A stretch of 64,000 nt of DNA from Paucidesulfovibrio gracilis DSM 16080 (lineage in GTDB: Bacteria > Desulfobacterota > Desulfovibrionia > Desulfovibrionales > Desulfovibrionaceae). Below the pieces are notes generated by a model that saw only the letters and a list, made by a program, of their open reading frames with translations, was not told where the DNA came from and made no database searches. The DNA is taken from NCBI RefSeq assembly GCF_900167125.1, contig NZ_FUYC01000003.1:248001-312000 (forward strand). Reading direction: 5' to 3'. Position numbers and translations under genes: made by a program. Shown here in pieces: positions 1 to 8,856 of the stretch. Position 1 is the first letter of the stretch, and the number at the start of each line of letters is the position of its first letter.

Positions 1-488
1 ATTCCCTGTTCGATGGCGGTGGCGGCCTCCGCCAACGAGATTTCGTCTGACTGCAATTCAATACATTGTGCTTGAACAATTTTTCCTAACACAGGCTGTT
101 TGGCCTGAATTGCTGAGAAATTGTTCCAATATTCCAGTGCCGTTTTTTGTTCCCCCTGGTGCGCAAAGGCTAAGCCCGCCCAAGGGTACGCCGCAAAAAG
201 AACATTTTGCCGTTGAATTGCTTCGCGAAGCAGTGGCGCCGCATCTTGGGCATTGCCCGTTCTCAGCAGCGTAATTCCCGCAGCGGCAAGACGCGCAGGG
301 AAGGTTCGTTTGCCGTTTGTTTTGTCGTGATCCAGCATGGAGAGAAACGCTTGCGCTGCCGCGTTGTTATATTCTCTTGCCTTGTCCATGTCTCCGCGAA
401 TCTGGGCCCGCCATGCGCGTTCAAGATTGCGTTTACCCACTTGGCTTGATGGCGGAGTGGATAGTTTTTTCCATAGTTTTCCGAGCAT
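1..488 (-). CDS. TPR-like hypothetical protein (3' end outside window)
   Basis: An open frame runs leftward from ATG at 488 to the window edge without a stop, giving 162 residues of an unfinished protein. A clear ribosome site (GGAGGG) lies seven bases before the ATG. The N-terminus is basic and hydrophilic, with no signal peptide. Residues about 20-150 form alanine-rich helical pairs with TPR character (segments such as LLRTGNAQDAAPLLREAI and AGLAFAHQGEQKTALEYW), so a protein-protein scaffold is likely. The specific function is unknown. It is divergent from the ACT-domain gene at 671 and probably shares the intergenic control region with it. Confidence 0.7.
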   Translation of the reverse strand, partial: MLGKLWKKLSTPPSSQVGKRNLERAWRAQIRGDMDKAREYNNAAAQAFLSMLDHDKTNGKRTFPARLAAAGITLLRTGNAQDAAPLLREAIQRQNVLFAAYPWAGLAFAHQGEQKTALEYWNNFSAIQAKQPVLGKIVQAQCIELQSDEISLAEAATAIEQG

Positions 489-610
489 CGTTATCCCTCC
501 TCGTTTGATAATAGCCGGGTTGCTCGCTTTCGGTCAATTCCTGCAAAGAGACTTTGCCGATTGTCTGAAACGAAATGCATTTTTCCGGTTTCAGATGGCA
601 TTGGAACCTC

Positions 611-639
611 TTGTGCCTTTTTCGACCCTCGGGTAAATT
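611..639 (+). promoter_or_regulatory. Candidate sigma-70 promoter for the ACT/ptb/buk cluster
   Basis: TTGTGC (611-616) and TAAATT (634-639) are separated by 17 bases and lie about 30 bases before the ATG at 671. Upstream, TCTGAAAC (564-571) and GTTTCAGA (588-595) form an inverted repeat that could be an operator for one or both divergent genes. This is a sequence-pattern call only. Confidence 0.4.
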
Positions 640-670
640 AGTTTGAAAATGTAAAGAATTGGAGGGAATT

Positions 671-1150
671 ATGAAGCATACCCTTTCCGCCCTTGTGCGC
701 AACGAGCCTGGCGTCCTCGCCCATATGGCACGCCATTTTGGTGAAGCAAAGTTAAATATCAACTCCATTGCCTGCGGGGAAACAGAAAATCCTGATATTT
801 CGCGGATGGTTATTCGTATTGAGGCAAACCCGGAACGAATCAGCCGGATTACAGAACGAATGCAAGCATTGGATGTCGTCATTCAGGTGGATGATCTGTC
901 CAGGAAAGAATTTGTGGATCGCGAGCTGGCCCTTATCAAGGTGGCATTGACACCAGAGGACACGGCTCAAATTATGCAAATTTTTGAGGTGTTTCGGGCA
1001 GACGTGGTGGGCATGGGGCAGCGAAGCGTTACCGTAGAATTGACCGGGGATGAAGCGCGGGTGGATGGGCTGATCAAGATGTTGAAACCCTATGGGATTT
1101 TGAGCATGTGCCGTACCGGCACCATCGCCTTGAAGCGCGGGGACGAATAA
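671..1150 (+). CDS. Acetolactate synthase small subunit-like ACT protein
   Basis: This 159-residue protein has the IlvN/IlvH layout: an N-terminal ACT domain (residues 1-75; opening MKHTLSALVRNEPGVLAHMA, the effector-binding turn) and a second alpha/beta half (about 80-157). The start at 671 is chosen from GGAGGG six bases upstream; an in-frame ATG at 659 has no such site. In the family, such subunits bind valine and regulate the catalytic IlvB subunit of branched-chain amino-acid synthesis. No ilvB or ilvC is beside it. Instead it is followed after two bases by ptb and buk, so it may regulate, or be expressed with, acyl-phosphate metabolism of branched-chain acids. That role is inference. 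Confidence 0.8.
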   Translation: MKHTLSALVRNEPGVLAHMARHFGEAKLNINSIACGETENPDISRMVIRIEANPERISRITERMQALDVVIQVDDLSRKEFVDRELALIKVALTPEDTAQIMQIFEVFRADVVGMGQRSVTVELTGDEARVDGLIKMLKPYGILSMCRTGTIALKRGDE

Positions 1151-1152
1151 GT

Positions 1153-2094
1153 ATGACCATTCGTTCCTTGGACGAGTTGGTAAAGGGCGAATTGAACCGG
1201 GGTGGGATGCCGCGGGTGGCTGTGGCGCCTTGCGCCGATGCCTTCGTGCTTGAGGGAGCGTTGAATGCCTATGCCAAGGGCGTGGCCGAGCCGGTACTCA
1301 TCGGCGATATGCAGCGAACCACCGGTCTGGCCAGTGAGCTGGGGGTGGACATAGGACCACTTTGGGCCGAGCACGAACCGAACCCTGAAGCTGCTGTTCA
1401 GCGGGCCGTGACGTTGTATCGCGAGGGGGAAGTGGCCATCCTCATGAAGGGGCTGGTGGGTACGGCAGTGGTGCTCAAAGCTATTTTGAACAAGGAAACC
1501 GGTGTGCCGCCGAAGCAGGGCATCTTGAGCCATGTTACGGTGTTTGCCGCCCCTGAAGAACGCCGACTTATGTTGCTCACGGATGCAGGAGTGAATATCC
1601 GGCCTAATTTGCAACGCAAGGCGGACATTTTGCGCAATGCGTTGGGGGTGGCACGGGTGCTGGGGATTGAGAAACCAAAGGCAGCCATGCTTGCAGCAAC
1701 GGAAAAGGTGAACTACCCGGCAATGCCAGCGACGTTGGACGCGGATGTAATCAGTAAAATGGCTGTGCAGGGGCAATTCGGCGATTGTTTGGTTTATGGA
1801 CCATTGGCATTGGATTTGGCTATTTCCCGGCAATCCGCAATGACCAAGGGCATTGATCATCCAGTGGCAGGCCGGGCCGATATCCTTTGCGCGCCGGATA
1901 TCGAGAGCGGAAACATTTTGTATAAGGCCTTGGGGTCGCTTCTGCGTACGCCGCTGGCCAGTGTGGTCGTGGGCAGCGCCGTCCCCGTGGTCGTTCCGTC
2001 ACGAAGTGACTCGGGGGTTTCCAAGTTTTATTCCATTGCCTTGGCTGCGCTTTTGGCTCGTTATTCTTTGCATGCGCAGGGGGAAGACGTATGA
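1153..2094 (+). CDS. ptb: Phosphate butyryltransferase (phosphate acyltransferase family)
   Basis: The 313-residue protein matches the PTA/PTB fold: N-terminal 'PRVAVAPCADAFVLEGA', central 'ILMKGLVGTAVVLKAIL' and C-terminal 'GPLALDLAISRQSA', close to the family's usual 300 residues. It should convert butyryl-CoA (or isobutyryl/isovaleryl-CoA) plus phosphate to acyl-phosphate and CoA in the cytoplasm. It begins two bases after the ACT gene stop and overlaps the butyrate kinase start by four bases (ATGA), so the three genes form one operon. The pair would make ATP from branched-chain or butyryl thioesters. Exact substrate length cannot be told from sequence; a phosphate acetyltransferase role is less likely given the kinase partner. 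Confidence 0.85.
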   Translation: MTIRSLDELVKGELNRGGMPRVAVAPCADAFVLEGALNAYAKGVAEPVLIGDMQRTTGLASELGVDIGPLWAEHEPNPEAAVQRAVTLYREGEVAILMKGLVGTAVVLKAILNKETGVPPKQGILSHVTVFAAPEERRLMLLTDAGVNIRPNLQRKADILRNALGVARVLGIEKPKAAMLAATEKVNYPAMPATLDADVISKMAVQGQFGDCLVYGPLALDLAISRQSAMTKGIDHPVAGRADILCAPDIESGNILYKALGSLLRTPLASVVVGSAVPVVVPSRSDSGVSKFYSIALAALLARYSLHAQGEDV

Positions 2095-3179
2095 CGCTTC
2101 GTGTCCTGACCGTAAACCCTGGATCCACTTCGACGAAGGTCTCCCTGTTTGAAGAGGAAGAATCTGTTTTGTCTTTGGAGGTTCGGCACGATAAAGAGAC
2201 TCTGGCAAAGTATGAGCACGTTTTGGATCAATTGCCGTTGCGGCGTGATACCGTTCGTACTGCCTTGCATAAGGCGGCACATGGTGGCCGGGTGCCTCGA
2301 CTGAGTGCTGTTGTGGGACGTGGCGGATTGTTGCGCCCCATGTCGGGCGGCATTTACTCCGTTAACGATGCCATGATTGCGGATTTGCGTTCGGCCCGTT
2401 TTGGGGAGCATGCCAGCAATTTAGGCGCACTTCTCGCCAGGGAGTATTCCCTGCGGGACAACGTGCCAGCCTTGGTGGTCGATCCTGTTGTAACGGATGA
2501 GATGCGTTCCGTTGCCCGGGTGACGGGACTACCCTGGGTGCAGCGGCGAAGCGTTTTTCACGCATTGAGCCAAAGGGGGGCGGCCCGTGCCGTGGCGCGT
2601 GAAATGGGCTTGGAATATGAGCGAAGCCGTTTCATCGTGGCGCATATGGGCGGAGGAATCTCCATTGGCGCGCATGATCGGGGCCGGGTTGTGGATGTAA
2701 TCAACGCCTTGGACGGCGAGGGACCGTTCAGCCCGGAAAGGGTGGGCAGCTTGCCGTTGATAACGGCTCTTGGACTTGTATTGCAGCAGAAGCACAGTGT
2801 TCGTGAATTGCAGGAATTGGCTCTGACCAAGGGCGGGCTCTGGGCGCATATGGGGACCAATGATTTGCGCGAAGTGCTTGAAGCATGTGATACCGGTGAC
2901 GAAAAAGCTGCCTTGGTTTTTGATGCGCTCTCCTACAATATTGCCAAACATGTTTCGTCCCTTGCCCCGGCCTTGCTTGCTGGACCTGACTCGCGGTTGG
3001 ACGGGGTGGTGCTTACGGGTGGTCTTTCGCGATCTTCCCGGCTTGTGGCATCGTTGCGCGACCGACTGGAGTTCCTTGCTCCCGTCTCAGCATTGGAAAC
3101 GGACGAAATGCGCGTCATGGCAGAAGGAGCCTGGCGTGTTTTGCGTGACGGGGTGAAACCGGTGCAATATACGTCCTGA
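2091..3179 (+). CDS. buk: Butyrate kinase
   Basis: The 362-residue protein of the acetate/butyrate kinase (ASKHA) superfamily opens with 'LTVNPGSTSTKVSLF', the phosphate-1 loop. It has 'VVGRGGLLRPMSGGIYSV' at about residues 72-90, 'IVAHMGGGISIGAH' near 185, and 'GVVLTGGLSRSS' (adenosine motif) near 305. It would transfer phosphate from acyl-phosphate to ADP. The start overlaps ptb by four bases, implying translational coupling. Length is typical for Buk (355-360), which separates it from AckA (about 400). Together with ptb it forms a substrate-level phosphorylation module. Confidence 0.88.
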   Translation: MTLRVLTVNPGSTSTKVSLFEEEESVLSLEVRHDKETLAKYEHVLDQLPLRRDTVRTALHKAAHGGRVPRLSAVVGRGGLLRPMSGGIYSVNDAMIADLRSARFGEHASNLGALLAREYSLRDNVPALVVDPVVTDEMRSVARVTGLPWVQRRSVFHALSQRGAARAVAREMGLEYERSRFIVAHMGGGISIGAHDRGRVVDVINALDGEGPFSPERVGSLPLITALGLVLQQKHSVRELQELALTKGGLWAHMGTNDLREVLEACDTGDEKAALVFDALSYNIAKHVSSLAPALLAGPDSRLDGVVLTGGLSRSSRLVASLRDRLEFLAPVSALETDEMRVMAEGAWRVLRDGVKPVQYTS

Positions 3180-3297
3180 CCAGCACTATTCCCTGTTATT
3201 GTATGTTGTAAGGCTAGTCCTCTTTGCAATCGGGGTTCCTTGCTCCAATCACGGCTTGCTCCTTGGAGCTGACACGGATAAGGGGAGAGGGCGAATC

Positions 3298-4542
3298 ATG
3301 GTGTTGCCTCTTCCCAGGCCTTCCCCGTGCATGAAGGGGTTCCTGGGGCAACGGAAAAAGTGGAGTGATGTAGAGCGAATGGCGTGGTATAATGAGGCAT
3401 CTGGACATTATCCGAACGCTCCCGCCGGGGGGGCAAAAGTGCTTTTTTTTAGTGGAGGCAGTGCGTTACACGATGCTTGTTCCGAACTGACGCGCCATAC
3501 GCATCGCTCCATGCATGTGATCACTCCTTTCGATTCCGGCGGAAGTTCCGCGGAGTTACGTAAGGCGTTTGCCATGCCCGCAGTGGGAGATCTGCGAAAT
3601 CGGCTGTTGGCCCTGGCTGATACGACATGTCCGGCGGTTTCCGCGTTACTACCGCTGCTTGAATATCGATTGGAGCGGGATGTCCCGTTGGAACTGCTGC
3701 GCGAGGTTTTTCAGTCAATGCTTCAGGGCCGGCACCCCTTGTTGCAGCCGGTGCCGGAAGCAATTCGGCAAAATGTGCGCTCGCATCTGACCGTTGTTGC
3801 CGATCGCATGCCGCAGTGGTTTGACCTGCGTGGAGCCAGCATAGGGAATCTGGCCTTGGCCGGTGCTTATTTATCAAATGGTCGACGGCTGAATCGTGTC
3901 CTTGCGACATACTCCCACTGGCTCCGTGTGCGCGGTATAGTTCTTCCTGTGACGGAACAATGCCGTCATCTTGCGGTCCGTCTTGCGGATGGAACCTGTG
4001 TGGTTGGACAACACCGCATTACGGGAAAAGAAACCCCTCCCTTGAAACAGCCGATCACGGACCTTTGGTTGGTGAATGGTCCCACTCTCGGCCCGGTGTC
4101 CGAAGCCTCGGCATGCGACGAAGCTCTTCGTTGTATCGAACAGGCCGATTTGGTTTGCTATTCTTTCGGGAGTTTTCACTCCAGCCTCGCCGCCAATTTG
4201 TTGGTTTCCGGCGTAGGCAAGGCTTTGGCCCGGAACCCCTGTCCCAAAGTATTCGTTCCGAATACCTTGCCGGATTCCGAAAGCCTGGGGCTTGATGTTG
4301 TTCAGCAGGTGGAACGGTTGGTAGCGATTTTGCGGAGGGACGCCGGTCGACAGGTGCGGGTAACGCAACTTGTGGACACGGTATTGATCGATTCTTCAGA
4401 AAAAAACTATCCCAATGGTGTTGGTGCCGGATCGATGCGCCGTATGGGGCTTGATGTGGTTCCCTGTCCGCTGGTGGAAGATGCTGCCCGAGGGCAGATA
4501 GATCCCGAACGGTTTGTCAGAATGTTGCTTTCCCGACTGTAA
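3298..4542 (+). CDS. CofD-like protein, GAK-system type
   Basis: This protein of about 414 residues resembles the CofD/YvcK superfamily, and specifically the GAK-associated branch known from Desulfovibrio. Visible marks are 'VLFFSGGSALHDACSEL', 'HVITPFDSGGSSAELR', 'MPAVGDLRNRLLALAD', 'FDLRGASIGNLALAGAYL' and 'VGQHRITGKE', then a Rossmann-like 'ADLVCYSFGSFHSSLAANL'. YvcK proteins bind nucleotide-sugars and affect envelope growth; the GAK branch is predicted to take part in peptide or small-molecule modification, but its reaction is not established. Start 3298 is preferred because GGGGAGAGGG precedes it; starts at 3199 or 3379 cannot be excluded. The usual ATP-grasp partner is not in this window. 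Confidence 0.75.
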   Translation: MVLPLPRPSPCMKGFLGQRKKWSDVERMAWYNEASGHYPNAPAGGAKVLFFSGGSALHDACSELTRHTHRSMHVITPFDSGGSSAELRKAFAMPAVGDLRNRLLALADTTCPAVSALLPLLEYRLERDVPLELLREVFQSMLQGRHPLLQPVPEAIRQNVRSHLTVVADRMPQWFDLRGASIGNLALAGAYLSNGRRLNRVLATYSHWLRVRGIVLPVTEQCRHLAVRLADGTCVVGQHRITGKETPPLKQPITDLWLVNGPTLGPVSEASACDEALRCIEQADLVCYSFGSFHSSLAANLLVSGVGKALARNPCPKVFVPNTLPDSESLGLDVVQQVERLVAILRRDAGRQVRVTQLVDTVLIDSSEKNYPNGVGAGSMRRMGLDVVPCPLVEDAARGQIDPERFVRMLLSRL

Positions 4543-4702
4543 CTATTCGGTAACTCCTTTCTTGTGGTGGTTTATACTTATCCTGCCGTGTTGATTTTGG
4601 ACCTGGTGCCTTTCTCACTCTGCGGCAGTCCATGCGCTGTGCCATTTTTCCCCCATCGTAGCTGCTTGGCCTAGTTGGAGATTTGTGCCATGCTCCCTGG
4701 TC

Positions 4703-6382
4703 ATGAAGATCCTTCTTGCCTATCCCTATTTTCAGCAGGACCGCGCTGAGGATGAAAATGTCGTGGCAATCCCCATCGGGGTGTACTATGTGGCAGCAAC
4801 CCTGGTGGAAGCGGGCCATGACGTGACCGTGGCCAACTGGCACGGCCTGCGCGACAAACCCGAGGTAATGGAAAAAGAACTACGTGAAATTGCCCCCGAC
4901 ATCCTGGGGGTAACCGTGTTTACGGCCAATCGTTGGGGGGCGGTGCAGGCGGCCCGGATGGCCAAAAAGGTCAATCCGAAAACTACCGTGGTGTTTGGCG
5001 GAATAGGCGCAACATTTTTGGCGCATTTTTTCCTGGACCGGTTTCAGGTTGTGGACTGTGTGTTGCGTGGCGAAGGAGAACTTGCATTTCCTGCATTGTT
5101 ACAGGCGATCAAAGACGGAACCTCGTTGGCTCACGTCCCGAATTTGTCTTGGCGGGACGGCAAACAGGTTTGCGATAATCCCTGTGCACCTTTTGTGAGT
5201 GATTTAGACTCCCTGCCGGATCCGGCAAAATATTTTACTTTTAAGCATGTGATTCTCTCGCGAGGCTGTCCGGGAAAGTGTATTTTTTGCGGGTCGCCTC
5301 GTTTTTGGGAGGGAAGGGTCCGCTTTCATTCCCCTGCCTATCTGGTGCGCCAGATAGAGCGCTTATCGTCAAGGGGGATACGATTTTTTTACGTCTCCGA
5401 TGATACATTTACGCTCCGCCGGGAAATGGTGCTGGAATTTTGCCGTTTATTACAGGAACGGGGTTTGAAAGTACAATGGCAGGCAATATCCAGGGTTGAT
5501 AGAGTGGATGAAGAAACGCTGGCAGCCATGCGTGCGGCTGGGTGCGTTCAGATCAGTTACGGGGTGGAGAGCGGGTCGCCGGAAATTCGAAAGACGTTGC
5601 GGAAAAACACCACGGATAAGCAGATCCGGCGGGCGTTTGATCTCACCACTCGCTACGGAATGGTGGCCCGAGCCTATATCATTTATGGCAATCCAGGAGA
5701 GTGTGAAGCAACGATTGAGCAGAGTCGGAGGTTTTTGCATTCCATTCGGCCACTGGTGGCGTTATTCCATGTGCTCACTGTCTTACCGGGAACGGAATTG
5801 TATGATCGTGCCTGCCGGGAATTTGGCGTTACGGATGACGTGTGGAACATGGACGAAGAGGATTTGCTCTGGTTTGATCTGGATCCTGCCCTGGAATTCA
5901 AACAGGTTCATGACTGGGGTACTCGTCTGAAGCGTGCGCAGCATGAAGCCTTGCCGGAGTATGTTGAACAGTTGGAAGTGGCTGAGGAACCTCGTCTATA
6001 TCCTGCATTTGCCGATTTTTTTTCCAGGCTTGGGATGACGTTTGATCAAGGTGACTACGCGGAGAACTACCCGCAGGGTACCAGGGACCACCTCGCGGAA
6101 CGCCTGTTTCGTCGGGCATTGCAGTATGGGGCTGATCCCAAGGCCAGTCTTGGACTAGGGATGTTGCTTCACCGTCATGGACATCACTCCGAAGCCGTCT
6201 CCGAGTTAGAGGAGGGGCTAAGACAGTTTCCCAATGAGCCGAATTTGCGCCTTTGTCTTGGAATTGCGCTCATGAATGTCGGACGGTTTAAGGCGGCGTT
6301 GTCGCATTTAGAAAAGCTGCGCGCCTTCCCACAGGCCCAGCCCTATATACAACAGTGCCGAGAAGCTGTAACTCACCATTGA
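4703..6382 (+). CDS. B12-binding domain radical SAM protein with TPR tail
   Basis: The protein has about 559 residues. Residues 1-140 form a cobalamin-binding (Rossmann-like) domain starting MKILLAYPYFQQDRA. The radical SAM core follows, with the cluster motif CPGKCIFC (CxxxCxxC) near residue 190, then 'YGVESGSPEIRKTLRKNT' typical of the Elp3/MiaB barrel. Residues from about 460 on are helical repeats ('LGLGMLLHRHGHHSEAV', 'LCLGIALMNVGRFKAAL') of TPR type. Substrate is unknown; relatives do methylations or C-C bond chemistry on lipids, antibiotics and cofactors. A GTG at 4685 is a possible alternative start four bases after GGAG. It stands alone between the CofD-like gene and greA. Confidence 0.82.
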   Translation: MKILLAYPYFQQDRAEDENVVAIPIGVYYVAATLVEAGHDVTVANWHGLRDKPEVMEKELREIAPDILGVTVFTANRWGAVQAARMAKKVNPKTTVVFGGIGATFLAHFFLDRFQVVDCVLRGEGELAFPALLQAIKDGTSLAHVPNLSWRDGKQVCDNPCAPFVSDLDSLPDPAKYFTFKHVILSRGCPGKCIFCGSPRFWEGRVRFHSPAYLVRQIERLSSRGIRFFYVSDDTFTLRREMVLEFCRLLQERGLKVQWQAISRVDRVDEETLAAMRAAGCVQISYGVESGSPEIRKTLRKNTTDKQIRRAFDLTTRYGMVARAYIIYGNPGECEATIEQSRRFLHSIRPLVALFHVLTVLPGTELYDRACREFGVTDDVWNMDEEDLLWFDLDPALEFKQVHDWGTRLKRAQHEALPEYVEQLEVAEEPRLYPAFADFFSRLGMTFDQGDYAENYPQGTRDHLAERLFRRALQYGADPKASLGLGMLLHRHGHHSEAVSELEEGLRQFPNEPNLRLCLGIALMNVGRFKAALSHLEKLRAFPQAQPYIQQCREAVTHH

Positions 6383-6579
6383 TCAAGACTTTTTTCTAGA
6401 TGCATTGGATATTCCCCCGGCATTCCAGGGGGAAACGCCTGTGGCAGAGTCTTGACCACAATCGGACTATGTTCTACGCAGAATGTTCATCCGATGCGGC
6501 TCTGGGTCCAGTGTCAGAAAGCGAAGACTCCTTCGCGGACCAGGGCGAAATCACGATAAAATCGAGGAACGACAAGACA

Positions 6580-7068
6580 ATGGAAAGCATTCCTATTTCT
6601 GTTGAAGGCTATGAAATGGTCAAGCGCGAGTTGGCGAATCTCAAAAAAGAACGCCCGGCAGTTATTCAGGCGATCAAAGAGGCCCGTGAAGAGGGTGATT
6701 TGAGCGAGAATGCGGGATATGATGCGGCCCGAGAACGCCAGGGGATGCTCGAAGCAAAGATTACGTACATTGAGTCGAGAATCCCCCGGTTCAATATCAT
6801 TGATATGAATACACTGGGTGGAGAGCGCGTGTCCTTCGGTGCCACTGTGGAGATCGAAGATGTGGATACCGGCGATGTGAAGCGTTACCTGCTGCTTGGT
6901 CCCGATGAAACCGCCTACTGCAAAGGCAGTATTTCCATCCTGTCGCCAGTGGGCCGTGCGCTGCTGGGCAAGGAAATCGGTGACGAGGCCGTGGTGGATG
7001 CTCCGCGGGGTAAGATTCATTATGAAGTGTTGTCCATTGAATTCCACGGCCCTGCCATTGAACTGTAG
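6580..7068 (+). CDS. greA: Transcription elongation factor GreA
   Basis: The 162-residue protein has the two-domain Gre layout: an N-terminal coiled-coil finger (about residues 8-75) with the acidic tip 'AREEGDLSENAGYDAAR' and a C-terminal FKBP-like domain (80-160, 'YLLLGPDETAYCKGSISI' and 'SPVGRALLGKEIGDEA'). It binds the secondary channel of RNA polymerase and stimulates cleavage of backtracked transcripts. The ATG at 6580 is preceded by CGAGGAA and gives the standard family length; the longer open frame from 6400 adds a tail without family resemblance. It is followed closely by yajQ. Confidence 0.93.
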   Translation: MESIPISVEGYEMVKRELANLKKERPAVIQAIKEAREEGDLSENAGYDAARERQGMLEAKITYIESRIPRFNIIDMNTLGGERVSFGATVEIEDVDTGDVKRYLLLGPDETAYCKGSISILSPVGRALLGKEIGDEAVVDAPRGKIHYEVLSIEFHGPAIEL

Positions 7069-7100
7069 CCCCTATACGTCGGGGCTGAGAGGACGAGATA

Positions 7101-7592
7101 ATGCCCTCATTTGATATTGTTAGTCAGATTGATCTGCAGGAAGTGGACAACGCCGTGAACAACGTGAAAAAAGAACTGCGCACGCGGTTTGATTTCCGTA
7201 ATGTTCCCACGGAATTGTCCCTAAACAAAAAGGATAAGCGTATTGAGCTTGTCACCGGCGATGAGATGAAGGTCAAAGCGTTGCATGATTTACTGATTGC
7301 CCATTTTACCCGGCGCAAGGTGGATCATCGGGCTTTGATTTTTCAGGAGCCGGAAGCCACTTCCAAAGGCCAACTCAAAGAGTCGGTCCGTTTGATGGAA
7401 GGGATTGATAAAGATACCGCGAAAAGAATCGTCAAGATCATCAAGGACAAGAAGTTGAAGGTCCAAGCGTCCATCCAGGACGACCAGGTTCGTGTCGCAG
7501 GAAAGAAAATCGATGACCTACAAGCGGTTATTCGTGTCTTGCAGGATGCAGATTTTGAGCTTCCTCTGCAATATGTGAATATGAAGAAATAA
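7101..7592 (+). CDS. YajQ family cyclic di-GMP / nucleotide-binding protein
   Basis: This 163-residue protein is typical of YajQ: N-terminal '[20 protein letters not shown]', central '[19 protein letters not shown]' and C-terminal '[19 protein letters not shown]'. Members fold as two ferredoxin-like domains and bind nucleotides or RNA; some bind cyclic di-GMP and act as transcription co-regulators. The gene lies 32 bases after greA and is closed by a strong terminator at 7613-7650, so greA-yajQ is likely one transcript. Confidence 0.9.
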   Translation: MPSFDIVSQIDLQEVDNAVNNVKKELRTRFDFRNVPTELSLNKKDKRIELVTGDEMKVKALHDLLIAHFTRRKVDHRALIFQEPEATSKGQLKESVRLMEGIDKDTAKRIVKIIKDKKLKVQASIQDDQVRVAGKKIDDLQAVIRVLQDADFELPLQYVNMKK

Positions 7593-7612
7593 ATTCTGAT
7601 TCGATACGACAC

Positions 7613-7650
7613 GAAGAAAGGGACCGTCGTAGCAGGCGGTCCCTTTCTTC
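7613..7650. terminator. Bidirectional terminator between yajQ and the potassium channel gene
   Basis: A perfect 14-bp stem (GAAGAAAGGGACCG, 7613-7626, with CGGTCCCTTTCTTC, 7637-7650) surrounds a ten-base loop. A-rich and T-rich ends on both arms suit rho-independent termination in both directions between these convergent genes. Confidence 0.85.
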
Positions 7651-7690
7651 ATATGCCGTGGTCGTTCCGGCGTTCCCAAAAACGACGAGT

Positions 7691-8743
7691 TCAGAAAACT
7701 CCTTCCGAAGTGCCGAAAAGCCGCTCCAGATCTGTTACCACCTTACCTGAGGTGATGAGTACGACAAAGTCATCCGGCTCTACAAGCATACCGTTACTTG
7801 GCAATTTGTGAAGAACCCGCCCACCTTCCTGTTTCTTGCTGAGTCCGATCGCTATGGCGTTGCATTCGTCGCGAAGCGACTGGAAAACATCCCCAAACGA
7901 TTTACCGGCAAAACAACATTTCGGCAAAATGCGATATTGCTGGACGTCGAAATCATCCTGTCCAGAAGCGGACGCAAGTAGATCCTCATTGAATCTGGCA
8001 ACATCAGGTTCAAAGATATAGCTCGCCAACATTTTGGACGAAACGTCGCTTTTGGAAATGGTATAATTGACGCCAGCATTTTCAAAAGTTTGCTGCAGGT
8101 CGTAATTGTCCAACGTCATAACGATTTGGAGTGTTGGATGTTTTTTTCGCAGGTTGATTACGTAGACCAGGTTGCGTGCATCATCCTTGAGATTTGGGAA
8201 TAAGACTTTTGCCCCGGCAATATTTACTTTGTCCAGAACCTCTTGATTGTGTAGATCGGCAAAGAGAACAAAGACCCACTCTTTGGGGAACTGTTCATAA
8301 ATCAGCTCGACGTTTTCTTTGTGCTCAGTGATGATGCACACTTTGTTGTGTGCGGTGACGAGTTGGGCCGTAACTTTTTCGGCAAATCGGTCCCATCCTA
8401 CAATGATGACATGTTGGGAAAATTTCGTACCGCCATACCCCATACGTCGACTCTCCCGCAGAGTGATAATGTTTTCTGTCAATGTGCCGATCAATAAGCT
8501 CAGCACTCCAAGGCTGCCAAGGATAAGAAATAACCCGGCAATGCGTCCCAAGGGCGTTACCGGGTAATAGTCACCATACCCCACGGTTGTGAGAGTAACG
8601 ACAGAATACCAGAGGGCATCTGAAAAAGAATTGATATTTGCCGAATCAGAAGATGACTCCGTAAGAAAAAGGAGGAGTACTACAGCGAAATAGCACCCTA
8701 AAGCCAGAACAGTAAATCGAATGTTGCAACGTTTCGATGGCAC
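7691..8743 (-). CDS. Potassium channel protein with RCK (TrkA-N/TrkA-C) domains
   Basis: The 350-residue protein has a first membrane helix (about 10-27), a pore loop with the K+ selectivity filter TVGYGD (about 53-58), and a second helix ('GLFLILGSLGVLSLLIGTL', about 70-88). A Rossmann RCK-N domain ('HVIIVGWDRFAEKVTAQLV', from about 111) and a C-terminal TrkA-C-like domain follow. This is the two-TM MthK/Kch-type plan: a tetrameric inner-membrane K+ channel gated by nucleotide or ion binding to RCK. The glycine pattern of the RCK site is atypical (GWDRFAEK instead of GxGxxG), so the ligand may not be NAD. The gene is monocistronic and convergent with yajQ. Confidence 0.85.
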   Translation of the reverse strand: MPSKRCNIRFTVLALGCYFAVVLLLFLTESSSDSANINSFSDALWYSVVTLTTVGYGDYYPVTPLGRIAGLFLILGSLGVLSLLIGTLTENIITLRESRRMGYGGTKFSQHVIIVGWDRFAEKVTAQLVTAHNKVCIITEHKENVELIYEQFPKEWVFVLFADLHNQEVLDKVNIAGAKVLFPNLKDDARNLVYVINLRKKHPTLQIVMTLDNYDLQQTFENAGVNYTISKSDVSSKMLASYIFEPDVARFNEDLLASASGQDDFDVQQYRILPKCCFAGKSFGDVFQSLRDECNAIAIGLSKKQEGGRVLHKLPSNGMLVEPDDFVVLITSGKVVTDLERLFGTSEGVF

Positions 8744-8812
8744 TCACTATCTCCGAATATTTTTTTTCTGTGTACAACGATGGTTGCACAGTATCGAAGA
8801 TATATCCAGAAA

Positions 8813-8848
8813 AAAGGCTGATATGGTTAGATAACCCTGTCAGCCTTT
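8813..8848 (-). terminator. Terminator downstream of the tRNA-Asn-like gene
   Basis: AAAGGCTGA (8813-8821) pairs with TCAGCCTTT (8840-8848). On the minus strand the stem is followed by TTTTTTCTGG, the pattern of a rho-independent terminator. It lies just past the 3' end of the tRNA-like sequence and shows that this locus was organised as a transcribed tRNA gene. Confidence 0.75.
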
Positions 8849-8856
8849 GATTTCAT

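Noticed and set aside
6400-6579. Long N-terminal extension of GreA
   Set aside because: The extension has no family match, and ATG 6580 has a ribosome site and standard length.
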